A DNA stretch of 64,000 bases from Bacteroidota bacterium (GTDB taxonomy: Bacteria; Bacteroidota; Bacteroidia; Chitinophagales; Chitinophagaceae). The notes beneath the pieces were generated by a model. It worked only from the letters and a program-made list of their open reading frames with translations. It did not search any database and was not told the DNA's origin. The position numbers were made by a program, and so were the translations under genes. Location of the stretch: assembly GCA_026391435.1 (NCBI GenBank), contig JAPLEJ010000040.1:1-64000 (forward strand), given 5' to 3'. Below, piece after piece: positions 1-8,241 of the stretch; the stretch's first letter is position 1, and each line of letters opens with the position of its first letter.

Positions 1-1
1 C

Positions 2-529
2 GCTGAAGTTGCGGGATTAATGACCTTATTTGTTGATACGATTTCGAAAGAAGTCCCAGATTTGCATAAAAATAACATCAAATTGCACTTTATTGGCAAT
101 CTTTCCCTACTGCCAGAGGATGCTAAATTAGCCTTAGAGAAGGCTACTTTGACCACTTCAAAAAACACGGGTTTAGAGCTAATAATAGCCCTTAGTTACA
201 GCAGTCGATGGGAGCTGATTCAAGCCATCAAAAATATTGCAGAAATGGTACAATCAGGAGAATTAGCGACTGCTGATATTAAAGAGGCTACTCTGGAGGC
301 AGCCCTTTCTACCAGTGCATTTCCGGACCCCGAACTCATGATTAGGACCAGTGGAGAATACCGAATAAGCAATTTTTTATTATACCAATTGGCCTACGCT
401 GAATTGTACTTTACAGAAACCCGTTGGCCTGATTTTAGAAAAAAGGATTTAATCGAAGCCCTTCTCGATTTTCAATCTAGAGAGCGCCGATTTGGAAAGA
501 CTAGCGTTCAGATTCATACAAATGATTAA
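2..529 (+). CDS. uppS: Isoprenyl (undecaprenyl) diphosphate synthase, 3' part
   Basis: The reading frame is open to the left edge, so this is the C-terminal ~175 residues of a protein usually near 245 residues. Cis-prenyltransferases of this family condense isopentenyl diphosphate with farnesyl diphosphate to make the C55 lipid carrier for peptidoglycan and O-antigen. Seen: the conserved RTSGE-RISNFLLYQ-AYAELYF-WPDF block near the end and the ERRFG motif. The N-terminal catalytic Asp region (MDGNGRWA type) lies outside the window. It is followed by bamA about 100 bases on, a common Bacteroidota order. The identification is secure; the true start cannot be seen. Confidence 0.95.
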   Translation, partial: AEVAGLMTLFVDTISKEVPDLHKNNIKLHFIGNLSLLPEDAKLALEKATLTTSKNTGLELIIALSYSSRWELIQAIKNIAEMVQSGELATADIKEATLEAALSTSAFPDPELMIRTSGEYRISNFLLYQLAYAELYFTETRWPDFRKKDLIEALLDFQSRERRFGKTSVQIHTND

Positions 530-629
530 AAAAAATAATATACTTTTTTAAGGTTTTAACAAAGACTTTGAAATATTACGAGTAATTTGCGACACTTTTA
601 AAATTATAAATGATTTAGCCCCTTTGCAG

Positions 630-3368
630 ATGCAGAAATATCTTCCATTTTATATAGGATCTTTATTGGTTCTTTTTTTGTCCTCGACATCTTTTGCACA
701 GGTGATTCCTGTGAAGGATTCGGTTTCGCAAATTAATGTCAAATTGATTAATATTTTTAATCAAAAAACACCTGCCAAATATAAAATTCGCGCCATCAAG
801 GTGGTGGGTAATAAGGAATTTGATGAAAATTTATGTTTGTCTCTTTCTACTTTAAATATAGGGGATGAAGTCATGCTTCCCGGTACTGATAATTTTGCAA
901 AAGCCATCCATAAATTAATGGATCAAAATTATTTTAGTGATGTAAGTGTATACATTACTGATTTAGTGAATAATGAAATTGATGTTGAAATTAATGTAGT
1001 GGAACGCCCTCGTTTATCTAAGTTTAATTTTATAGGTGTTAAAAAATCGGAGACGGATGAATTGTCTGGTAAAACTGGTTTAACACCCAATAGGATCATA
1101 ACCGAAAATATGAAAATCACAGCAGTTGAAGGAATTAAAAAGTTTTATGCTGACAAAGGTTTTCAAGATGTAAAAGTATTGATTCGTGAAAAAAAGGATG
1201 CCTCTAAAAAAAATAGTTTACTCTTAGACTTTGATGTACGCCGCGGACCTAAAGTGCGTATTAATAATATTAATTTTGGAGGTAATAAGGTGGAAGAAGG
1301 GAAGTTGAAAAAAAGCTTAAAGGAAATACATGAGAAATCTAGGTTGACTCTTTTCCCATTGAATGACAAGCCCATGATTGTTAAAACCACTCCTTATACT
1401 TTTGAGCAATATGTTAAGGAAAATGGGTATTTAACCTTTACCAAAACAAGAAAGATTTTAAATCCATATATGCGATTTAAATTATCATCTTCCAAATTCA
1501 GCGAAAAAAAATATGACGAAAGCAAGGATAATTTAATGAACTACTATAATTCATTGGGCTTTCGTGATGCAGTGGTTGAAAAGGATACTGTTTATCATAA
1601 TGCTGCAGGAAATTTAAATATTGACATTCAGTTAAAGGAAGGCCGAAAATATTATTTTGGTAATATTAGTTGGAGAGGTAATACGAAATATCCTGATTCC
1701 ATTTTGAGCAGCATATTAAATATTAAAAAAGGAGATATTTACAATCGTGAAATTCTTTTTAATAAATTAGGAAAAACACAAACGGCCGAAGGAGGTGATA
1801 TAAGTGGTTTATACCAAGATGATGGGTATTTATTTTTTAATGTTGATCCTATTGAAACTGCCGTTTATAATGATACCATCGATTTTGAAATAAGAATGAG
1901 AGAAGGTCCTCAAGCAACCATCAAAACCATTCGTATTGCAGGTAATGAAAAAACAAAAGACTTTGTCATTCGTCGTGAAATAAGAACTATTCCAGGCGAT
2001 AAGTTTAGTCGTACATTACTTGTTCGTTCTCAAAGAGAAATTTCTCAATTAAATTATTTTGATCAAGAGAAAATTAAAATTGACCCTATACCCAATCCAG
2101 AAGATGGGACGGTGGACATTAATTATACTGTGACTGAAAAATCAAGTGATCAACTTGAGTTAAGTGCAGGTTGGGGTGGCTATATTGGTCTTACAGGAAC
2201 AATCGGAGTTACTTTTAATAATTTTTCATCAAAAAATATATTTAAAAAAGCTGCTTGGGATCCATTGCCAATGGGAGATGGCCAAAAATTGAGTTTGAGG
2301 GTGCAAAGTAATGGTAAAGCTTTTAGATCAACCAACTTCACTTTTACGGAACCTTGGTATGGTGGAATAAAGCGTAACACTTTAACTGTAAGTGTGTTTA
2401 ATACTAAATATGGTCAAACTTATGACTTAAACACTGGAGCATATGATCCAAATGCAGCGGATGCTCGATATATTTCTACAACAGGGGTTACTGTTTCTTT
2501 TGGTCGTCAGTTATTATGGCCCGACGATTATTTTTCATTGAGCTTGGGGGTTAACTATACTCGTTATACTTTAAAAGAGTATGCCATTGATCCTTATAAC
2601 TTACCTAATTTTTCAAACGGTAACGTCAATAACATCAATTTTAGAGTTGCATTACAACGTACTTCAATTGACCAACCTTTATTTCCAAGAACGGGATCTA
2701 CCTTTTTATTGAGTGCTCAATTGACGCCACCTTACTCTTTGTTTAATCCAAATATTGGTTCAGCATCCAATCCATATGAATTATTAGAATACCATAAATG
2801 GCGTTTTAATGGTGAATGGTTTGTTCCATTAGGAAGGCCTAAAGGCGAGGATCACAACAAACAATTTGTTTTACGTTTTGCTGCTAAATTTGGACTTGTA
2901 GGTCGTTATAATTCCAAATTAGCCATTTCGCCATTTGAACGTTTCCAATTAGGAGATGCAGGTTTAAGTAATCAGATGGCATTATTAGGTTATGATATTA
3001 TTGCACAAAGAGGATATCCAGTTTATGAAACTTCTGATACTAAAGTGAATCCTGATCAACAAACGGCTAGACAGCATTTTACTATGTTTAATAAATATGC
3101 AATAGAAATAAGGTATCCATTAAGTTTGGCTGCAAGTAGTACTATTTATGCTTTAGGATTTTTTGAAGCCGCTAATGGATGGTATAGCACGAAAGAATAT
3201 AATCCTTTTAATTTACGCCGTTCAGTAGGCTTAGGTATGCGTTTTTACCTTCCTATGTTTGGATTGTTAGGGTTTGACTATGGTATCGGATTAGATCGTA
3301 TAAATGGTACAGGTACATTGAAAGATGCCGGAAGATTTACCTTCATGTTAGGGATTGAACCAGAATAG
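630..3368 (+). CDS. bamA: Outer membrane protein assembly factor BamA
   Basis: BamA is the central subunit of the machine that folds beta-barrels into the outer membrane. The protein has about 912 residues, longer than the ~800 of E. coli. It starts with a signal peptide ending at SSTSFAQ, followed by several POTRA repeats (recognisable FxGNxK and VxExPx blocks up to about residue 480) and a C-terminal Omp85 barrel. I chose ATG at 630, which gives a clean signal peptide; an in-frame TTG at 624 would add only two residues. The last residues are MLGIEPE, without the usual terminal aromatic. The order uppS-bamA-ompH-ompH supports the call. Confidence 0.95.
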   Translation: MQKYLPFYIGSLLVLFLSSTSFAQVIPVKDSVSQINVKLINIFNQKTPAKYKIRAIKVVGNKEFDENLCLSLSTLNIGDEVMLPGTDNFAKAIHKLMDQNYFSDVSVYITDLVNNEIDVEINVVERPRLSKFNFIGVKKSETDELSGKTGLTPNRIITENMKITAVEGIKKFYADKGFQDVKVLIREKKDASKKNSLLLDFDVRRGPKVRINNINFGGNKVEEGKLKKSLKEIHEKSRLTLFPLNDKPMIVKTTPYTFEQYVKENGYLTFTKTRKILNPYMRFKLSSSKFSEKKYDESKDNLMNYYNSLGFRDAVVEKDTVYHNAAGNLNIDIQLKEGRKYYFGNISWRGNTKYPDSILSSILNIKKGDIYNREILFNKLGKTQTAEGGDISGLYQDDGYLFFNVDPIETAVYNDTIDFEIRMREGPQATIKTIRIAGNEKTKDFVIRREIRTIPGDKFSRTLLVRSQREISQLNYFDQEKIKIDPIPNPEDGTVDINYTVTEKSSDQLELSAGWGGYIGLTGTIGVTFNNFSSKNIFKKAAWDPLPMGDGQKLSLRVQSNGKAFRSTNFTFTEPWYGGIKRNTLTVSVFNTKYGQTYDLNTGAYDPNAADARYISTTGVTVSFGRQLLWPDDYFSLSLGVNYTRYTLKEYAIDPYNLPNFSNGNVNNINFRVALQRTSIDQPLFPRTGSTFLLSAQLTPPYSLFNPNIGSASNPYELLEYHKWRFNGEWFVPLGRPKGEDHNKQFVLRFAAKFGLVGRYNSKLAISPFERFQLGDAGLSNQMALLGYDIIAQRGYPVYETSDTKVNPDQQTARQHFTMFNKYAIEIRYPLSLAASSTIYALGFFEAANGWYSTKEYNPFNLRRSVGLGMRFYLPMFGLLGFDYGIGLDRINGTGTLKDAGRFTFMLGIEPE

Positions 3369-3413
3369 TAATACAGAAAATCAAATCGAATTTTAATTTT
3401 AAAATCATAGAGC

Positions 3414-3938
3414 ATGCATTTAAATAAAGTTTTTTTAGTTTTAGCTATAACGCTCATGTCTGTATTTTCTACACATGCCCAATCGCGTTATGCAATCATT
3501 AACACAAAGTATATATTGGATAAAATTCCTGAATATAAGGAAGCAGATAAAAAATTAAAAGCGCTAGGTGATCAATGGCAACAAGAAATTGATCAAAAGC
3601 AAATGACGCTTGATAAAATGTATAAAAACTATGAGGCTGAACAGTTTATGCTTTCGGATGACCTTAAAAAAAAGAGAGAAGATGAACTTTTTATAAAAGA
3701 AAAAGAACTGAGAGATCTGCAGAAAAAAAGATTTGGGTATGAAGGTGATTTGTTTAAGGAGCGCCAAAAAATGGTTAAACCCATTCAGGATAAGGTATAT
3801 AATGCCGTTCAAAAATTGGCTACTGCTAGGTCTTATGACTTCATTTTAGACAAAAGTGAAGGAATTACCATTATATTTGCAGACCCGAAACTGGACAAAA
3901 GCGATGATGTTTTAAAAGAATTGGGGATTAATAATTAA
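3414..3938 (+). CDS. OmpH/Skp family periplasmic chaperone 1
   Basis: Skp-like proteins form trimeric coiled-coil clamps that carry unfolded outer membrane proteins through the periplasm to BamA. The 174-residue product has a signal peptide ending near STHAQ. It then has the family opening (RYAIINTKYILDKIPEY), a charged Lys/Glu-rich helical stretch at about residues 45-125, and a closing strand region with YDFILDKSEG. It lies 45 bases after bamA, probably in the same transcript, and is the first of two adjacent paralogues. Confidence 0.92.
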   Translation: MHLNKVFLVLAITLMSVFSTHAQSRYAIINTKYILDKIPEYKEADKKLKALGDQWQQEIDQKQMTLDKMYKNYEAEQFMLSDDLKKKREDELFIKEKELRDLQKKRFGYEGDLFKERQKMVKPIQDKVYNAVQKLATARSYDFILDKSEGITIIFADPKLDKSDDVLKELGINN

Positions 3939-4017
3939 TAAAAAACAAAAAAGTAATTTTTATGCTATGCGCCTAGAATAGGCAAATGACATAAAACAAA
4001 CAAAAAAACAATAAGTT

Positions 4018-4647
4018 ATGAAAAAAGGTTTCCTATTTGCTGCCATTTTATTTGTTGCAGCTTCATTCAACAACACCATTTCTGCCCAAAGCAAAATTGG
4101 TTATTTTGAAGATCAAAGTGTCATTGCTTTATTTCCTGGTATCCAAAAAATAGATACTGTTTTAAGATCATACCAACAGGATTCATTGCAAGACGAGTAT
4201 AACTATACTTTAAAGGATTATCAAGTGAAGGATAGTATTTACAGAAAAGATTCAGTTGATTTATCTAAGCGTCCAAAAGCTTTACAAATGGCAACTGATG
4301 ATTTAAATCGTTTGAAATACAAATTGATTAATTGGCAACAATATTCTCAACAAGCGATGGAGCAAAAACAAGAAGCTTTGTTATTGCCTTACAGACAAAA
4401 AATTGCTGCAGCATTAGCCGAAGTAATTAGAGAACAAAAATATGATTTTGTATTAAAGCAAGAATCTTTATCACCTTATACCAACCCTTCTATTGCAGAC
4501 AATTTAACCATTCGTGTTGCAATGAAGTTGAAATTAGCTTTACCAAAGGAAGTAGAAGAAGCATTTAGAGTGGCTACAGGTGGAGCACCTGCTTCAAAGG
4601 CGCCAGCTACTGCTCCTGCAGTTAAAGCACCTGCTAAAAAAGGATAA
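4018..4647 (+). CDS. OmpH/Skp family periplasmic chaperone 2 with Ala/Pro/Lys tail
   Basis: This is the second OmpH/Skp paralogue, 209 residues, with a signal peptide ending near NTISAQ. It keeps the family features (KIGYFEDQSVIALFPGI, a helical middle, YDFVLKQESL). It differs from the upstream copy by a low-complexity C-terminal tail of about 25 residues rich in Ala, Pro and Lys. Such tails may be flexible or bind the cell wall, but that is inference. A strong hairpin terminator follows directly, so the bamA transcript probably ends here. Confidence 0.9.
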   Translation: MKKGFLFAAILFVAASFNNTISAQSKIGYFEDQSVIALFPGIQKIDTVLRSYQQDSLQDEYNYTLKDYQVKDSIYRKDSVDLSKRPKALQMATDDLNRLKYKLINWQQYSQQAMEQKQEALLLPYRQKIAAALAEVIREQKYDFVLKQESLSPYTNPSIADNLTIRVAMKLKLALPKEVEEAFRVATGGAPASKAPATAPAVKAPAKKG

Positions 4648-4668
4648 TATTTTAAAATATATTTTACC

Positions 4669-4705
4669 AAGAACCTCGTTGTTTACAACGAGGTTCTTTA
4701 GTTTT
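4669..4705 (+). terminator. Rho-independent terminator after the second ompH gene
   Basis: A perfect 13-bp stem (4669-4681 with 4686-4698) closes a 4-base loop and is followed by a T-rich run. It lies 22 bases after the stop codon and before murI. Confidence 0.88.
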
Positions 4706-4723
4706 ACTAAATAAATTAAATAT

Positions 4724-5548
4724 ATGCTGACTGCGCCAATTGGTGTTTTTGATAGCGGATACGGAGGTCTTACTATTTTAAAGGAACTAAAAAATAGTTT
4801 GCCTCAGTATGATTATATTTATTTAGGCGACAATGCTAGAGCACCTTATGGTCCTCGCTCTTATGATACAGTATATCAATACACATTAGAAGCAGTCAAT
4901 TGGTTTTTTAATCAAGGTTGTTCATTGGTTATTTTAGCTTGCAATACAGCCTCAGCCAAAGCACTACGAACCATCCAGCAAAAAGATTTACCTATTCTAG
5001 CACCTGACAAAAGGGTATTGGGTGTGATTAGACCCACCACTGAAATTTTAGGTCAATTTTCTACCACTCAACAAGTGGGCATCATGGGAACCTTAGGTAC
5101 CATTCAAAGTGACAGCTATCCTATTGAACTTGCTAAATTTTTTCCTACACTTAAAGTATTTCAACAAGCATGTCCTTTATGGGTGCCTTTGATTGAGAAT
5201 GGTGAATATGATAAGCCAGGCGCAGACTATTTTGTTCATTCTTATTTGGATCAGCTATTTGCCCAATCAGCCAACATTGATACCATTTTATTAGCCTGCA
5301 CCCATTACCCACTTATAGCAGACAAAATAAGGGCATTTATGCCCAAAGGGGTAAACTTGGTTACCCAAGGGGCTATCGTGGCCAATAGCCTAGCTAAATA
5401 CCTTGAAAGCCATCCGGATTTGGCTCAAAAATGTAGTCAATCGGGTAAGTTAAGTTTTTACACGACCGACAACCCCCAAGCCTTCGAATTACAAGCCAGT
5501 ACCTTTTTTGGACAAAAAATTGAGGCAAAACATACAGTTTTAGCTTAA
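4724..5548 (+). CDS. murI: Glutamate racemase
   Basis: This cofactor-independent enzyme interconverts L- and D-glutamate and supplies D-Glu for peptidoglycan. The protein has 274 residues, normal for the family. Visible: the N-terminal FDSGYGG block with Asp10, LGDNARAPYG, and the two catalytic cysteines, Cys73 in ACNTAS and Cys192 in ACTHYP. Its ATG is 7 bases after an in-frame-independent AT-rich stretch, with no strong ribosome site. A terminator separates it from the bamA group, so it likely has its own promoter. Confidence 0.95.
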   Translation: MLTAPIGVFDSGYGGLTILKELKNSLPQYDYIYLGDNARAPYGPRSYDTVYQYTLEAVNWFFNQGCSLVILACNTASAKALRTIQQKDLPILAPDKRVLGVIRPTTEILGQFSTTQQVGIMGTLGTIQSDSYPIELAKFFPTLKVFQQACPLWVPLIENGEYDKPGADYFVHSYLDQLFAQSANIDTILLACTHYPLIADKIRAFMPKGVNLVTQGAIVANSLAKYLESHPDLAQKCSQSGKLSFYTTDNPQAFELQASTFFGQKIEAKHTVLA

Positions 5549-5565
5549 AAAATAAAAAAATACCC

Positions 5566-5573
5566 TATTTTTG
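5566..5573 (+). promoter_or_regulatory. Putative -7 box for rpmH
   Basis: TATTTTTG matches the Bacteroidota -7 consensus TAnnTTTG, about 95 bases before the rpmH start. A clear -33 TTTG is not visible, so this is tentative. Confidence 0.4.
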
Positions 5574-5668
5574 CCGTCCTTTCACAGGTAGTGGTATGGT
5601 GACTGCTATTAAGAACAGGACGAAAACGAAATTTAAAGTACAGAAAAGAAAAAAATTTAAGACATACT

Positions 5669-5824
5669 ATGAAACGTACATTCCAACCACATAAGCGTCG
5701 TCGTAAATCTGTTCACGGATTCCGTCAACGTATGGAAACTGCTAATGGTCGTAAAGTATTAGCTAGCCGCCGAAAGAAAGGACGCAAAAAACTTACAGTA
5801 TCAAGTGAAAAAGGATTAAAATAA
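5669..5824 (+). CDS. rpmH: 50S ribosomal protein L34
   Basis: This is a short 51-residue basic protein of the large ribosomal subunit. Translating from ATG at 5669 gives [18 protein letters not shown] and then a run of Arg/Lys that matches the universal L34 pattern (KRTFQPS-RKR-HGFR-RM-T-GR-VLA-RR-KGR). It is slightly longer than the usual 44-48 residues because of a C-terminal SSEKGLK extension. It is followed by a hairpin terminator and then rnpA, the classic rpmH-rnpA-yidD order. Confidence 0.96.
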   Translation: MKRTFQPHKRRRKSVHGFRQRMETANGRKVLASRRKKGRKKLTVSSEKGLK

Positions 5825-5867
5825 TTAATCCCTAGGATTTCCCTCATTCACTCGAAATTCAATAATT

Positions 5868-5903
5868 TTAAAGTCCTTCCCAAAAAACGGGAAGGACTTT
5901 TTT
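5868..5903 (+). terminator. Hairpin terminator between rpmH and rnpA
   Basis: An 11-bp stem (5871-5881 with 5889-5899) with a 7-base A-rich loop is followed by a run of T. It lies about 45 bases after the rpmH stop, so part of the transcription probably ends before rnpA. Confidence 0.85.
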
Positions 5904-5922
5904 AATGCCGTTATTTTAATAT

Positions 5923-6327
5923 TTGTCAAAATTATTTACATACCAAAAAAAGGATAAGCTCAAAAGCCGAAAACAAACTCAATTTTTGTTTTCTAAAGGA
6001 GCATCTATCACGATTCAACCTATCCGATTATTATACACAATCGAAAAGGAAGAAACGGGTTTATATCCTAATGGGTTATTGCAAGCAGGGGTAGGGGCGC
6101 CCAGCAGGCAATTTAGAAAAGCAGTGCAACGAAATAAAGTGAAAAGATTATTACGTGAAGGCTATCGATTAGAAAAACCCAATTTTATATCGATGTGCCC
6201 ACTATCCAATAAAAAATTGAATTTATTTTTTTTATATGTTGACCTTAAAGTACTAACCCAAAAAGAAATCCAATCTACTATAAAATTAGTGTTGCAAAAA
6301 TTGACCGATAAGTTAAATGCGGCGTAG
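5923..6327 (+). CDS. rnpA: Ribonuclease P protein component
   Basis: RnpA is the protein subunit of RNase P, which trims the 5' ends of tRNA precursors. The 134-residue product has the diagnostic basic helix RNKVKRLLREGYR near residues 66-78. The start is decided by context: an in-frame stop at 5917-5919 lies just upstream and the first usable codon is TTG at 5923, giving MSKLFTYQKKDKLKSRK, the normal N-terminus. It is nearly fused to yidD, with 3 bases between them. Confidence 0.92.
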   Translation: MSKLFTYQKKDKLKSRKQTQFLFSKGASITIQPIRLLYTIEKEETGLYPNGLLQAGVGAPSRQFRKAVQRNKVKRLLREGYRLEKPNFISMCPLSNKKLNLFFLYVDLKVLTQKEIQSTIKLVLQKLTDKLNAA

Positions 6328-6330
6328 TGT

Positions 6331-6594
6331 ATGCGTAAAAATTTCAATACGAATCAGATCATGCAACTAATAAAAAAAATAAGTGCGTTTCCGTTTATAT
6401 TATTAATTCGGTTTTATCAATATGCTTTATCACCTTATTTGGGAGGCAGTAAATGTAGATTTACGCCCACTTGTTCTCAATACACCGCCCAAGCCATTGA
6501 AAAATTTGGCCCTATCAAAGGGATCTATTTAGGAATCAAAAGATTAAGTAAATGCCGCCCTGGTGGTGGACATGGCTATGACCCTATACCATAA
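6331..6594 (+). CDS. yidD: Membrane protein insertion efficiency factor YidD
   Basis: YidD is a small inner-membrane-associated protein that helps YidC insert proteins. The product has 87 residues. It shows the family signature [24 protein letters not shown] and [18 protein letters not shown], with three conserved cysteines. The start at 6331 is 3 bases after rnpA; an internal ATG at 6361 (MQLIKKIS) would give a more typical N-terminus and is equally possible. yidC, often next in line, is absent here. Confidence 0.92.
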   Translation: MRKNFNTNQIMQLIKKISAFPFILLIRFYQYALSPYLGGSKCRFTPTCSQYTAQAIEKFGPIKGIYLGIKRLSKCRPGGGHGYDPIP

Positions 6595-6632
6595 AAAAGT
6601 CCCGACTACACAAAGCAATTGGGACTTTTTTT
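6593..6632. terminator. Bidirectional terminator between yidD and superoxide dismutase
   Basis: An inverted repeat AAAGTCCC / GGGACTTT is flanked by A-run and T-run, with a ~17-base loop. It can serve both convergent genes. Confidence 0.75.
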
Positions 6633-6643
6633 ATAAAATTTAT

Positions 6644-7249
6644 TTATTTAGCAGTTGACATTCTTTCTGCTACCACAGACCAATTCACTACATTCCAAAA
6701 AGCACCTAAATAATCTGCACGACGATTTTGATATTTTAAATAGTAAGCATGCTCCCAAACATCTGCTCCTAATAAAGGAGTTCCTTTTACTTCGGCAACA
6801 TCCATTAATGGATTGTCTTGATTTGGGGTAGAGCTCACTTCTAATTTCCCCTCTTTTAATATCAACCAAGCCCAACCACTTCCAAAACGCGTCATACCTG
6901 CTGCACTAAATTTTTCCTTAAATGCATCAAAACTTCCAAAAGCAGTATTAATGGCTTCAGCTAAAGCTCCAGTTGGATTTCCTCCAGCATTGGGTGCTAA
7001 GCTTGCCCAAAAAAAACTGTGGTTCCAATGTCCACCTCCGTTGTTGCGAACTGCCGGACTAATGCTACCTGCTACTGCAACTAATTCTTCTAATGTTTTG
7101 CCTTCGTTAGGTGTACCCGCCACTGCTTTGTTTAAATTATCGACATAAGCTTGGTGGTGTTTTCCATGATGTATTTGCATTGTCAAAGTATCAAAATGGG
7201 GTTCTAGTGCTTCGTGTGCGTAGGGTAAGGCTGGTAAAGTAAATGACAT
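6644..7249 (-). CDS. sodA: Superoxide dismutase (Mn-type)
   Basis: This enzyme dismutates superoxide to peroxide and oxygen, probably in the cytoplasm because no signal peptide is seen. The product has 201 residues. Metal ligands fall at His27, His77 (NHSFFW), Asp163 and His167 (DVWEHAYY). Gln144 in STPNQDNPL and the GGGHWNH block favour the manganese or cambialistic type over the iron type. A -7-like box lies about 35 bases upstream of the start. Confidence 0.95.
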   Translation of the reverse strand: MSFTLPALPYAHEALEPHFDTLTMQIHHGKHHQAYVDNLNKAVAGTPNEGKTLEELVAVAGSISPAVRNNGGGHWNHSFFWASLAPNAGGNPTGALAEAINTAFGSFDAFKEKFSAAGMTRFGSGWAWLILKEGKLEVSSTPNQDNPLMDVAEVKGTPLLGADVWEHAYYLKYQNRRADYLGAFWNVVNWSVVAERMSTAK

Positions 7250-7283
7250 ATTTTTTTAATTTATTGTTTTTGTAAATGAACTA

Positions 7284-7291
7284 CAAATTTA
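7284..7291 (-). promoter_or_regulatory. Putative -7 box for the superoxide dismutase gene
   Basis: On the minus strand this reads TAAATTTG, matching TAnnTTTG, about 35 bases before the start codon. No convincing -33 element is visible. Confidence 0.35.
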
Positions 7292-7354
7292 CACTGCTTT
7301 CCTTTGATTTAAGCGAAGACTTTGCTTTTTTTCCCTAAATAGAAAGAGAATGAA

Positions 7355-7795
7355 TTATCTTTTTGCTTTAAAAAAGGACTGCATCAGCGCAGCACATTCT
7401 TCCTGTAAGATGCCACCTAATAAAGTAGTAGAGGGGTGGAATGGATTTTTTTCTGTCACTCGGCGATAACTATTTTTTTCATCGTAAGCGCCAAAAACAA
7501 TATGACCTATCTTATTCCAATACAGTGCGCCTGCGCACATCAAACAAGGTTCTAAAGTAACATATAAGGTAGCTTCAGGTAAATACTTAGATTGTAAATT
7601 TTCACAAGCACTACTTATGGCTAAAATTTCAGCATGTGCTGTTACATCTTTTAATAGCTGAACTTGATTATACCCCTTTGCAATGACTTGGTTATTCATG
7701 ACAATGACTGCTCCAACGGGGACTTCATCTTCGTCAAAGGCCCTCTTTGCTTGTAAGAGGGCCTGACGCATAAATTGTTCATGAATATCGTTCAC
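7355..7795 (-). CDS. tadA: tRNA-specific adenosine deaminase
   Basis: TadA converts A34 to inosine in the anticodon of tRNA-Arg(ACG). The 146-residue protein has the zinc deaminase motifs HAE (His54, Glu56) and PCLMC (Cys84, Cys87), plus the NPFHPS and C-terminal helix typical of TadA rather than cytidine deaminases. It lies 9 bases downstream of the cytochrome c gene and looks like the last gene of that minus-strand operon, though it has no metabolic link to it. Confidence 0.92.
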   Translation of the reverse strand: MNDIHEQFMRQALLQAKRAFDEDEVPVGAVIVMNNQVIAKGYNQVQLLKDVTAHAEILAISSACENLQSKYLPEATLYVTLEPCLMCAGALYWNKIGHIVFGAYDEKNSYRRVTEKNPFHPSTTLLGGILQEECAALMQSFFKAKR

Positions 7796-7804
7796 TAATT
7801 CTAA

Positions 7805-8209
7805 TTATTTTTTTAATAATAGAACATACTTCACCATCGCTTCTGCATCTTCTACTTTAATTTGAGGATGCGGTGTCATTGGTATAGCGCCCCATACACC
7901 ACTGCCGCCTTTTATAACTTTAGAAGCCAACATTTTAATATTGCTTTCTGTGGCTTCGTATTTTGCTGCTACATCTTTATAAGCAGGTCCAATTAATTTT
8001 TCACTTGTTTTATGACAGGTTAAACAATCGCTACCTGCTACCAATGCTAATCCTTTTTGATAATCTGGATTTTCAGATAAGGGTTTGGGTGCTGCTGCTA
8101 CCGCTTTTGTTTCTGTTGCTGCTGTTGCAGTTGCCTCTTTTTTTCCTTCTCCACTTCCACATGCCATTAAAACGACTACTGCTACAATTGTTCCTAAAAC
8201 CTTTTTCAT
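7805..8209 (-). CDS. Cytochrome c lipoprotein
   Basis: This is a 134-residue monohaem cytochrome c. The N-terminus has a lipoprotein signal with Cys17 in VLMACG, an Ala/Thr/Lys linker to about residue 45, then the haem motif CLTCH (Cys62, Cys65, His66). Met111 in GAIPMTPHP is the likely axial ligand. It resembles the small cytochromes of the c551/c552 type found with sugar dehydrogenases. It sits 32 bases after a sugar isomerase and an oxidoreductase on the same strand, so a role as periplasmic electron acceptor is plausible but inferred. Confidence 0.88.
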   Translation of the reverse strand: MKKVLGTIVAVVVLMACGSGEGKKEATATAATETKAVAAAPKPLSENPDYQKGLALVAGSDCLTCHKTSEKLIGPAYKDVAAKYEATESNIKMLASKVIKGGSGVWGAIPMTPHPQIKVEDAEAMVKYVLLLKK

Positions 8210-8241
8210 ACTGTTTGTAATTTAAATATTAATTGAATTGA

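Noticed and set aside
3966-3988. Small hairpin between the two ompH genes
   Set aside because: The stem is about 5 bp with no T-run, so termination is not supported.
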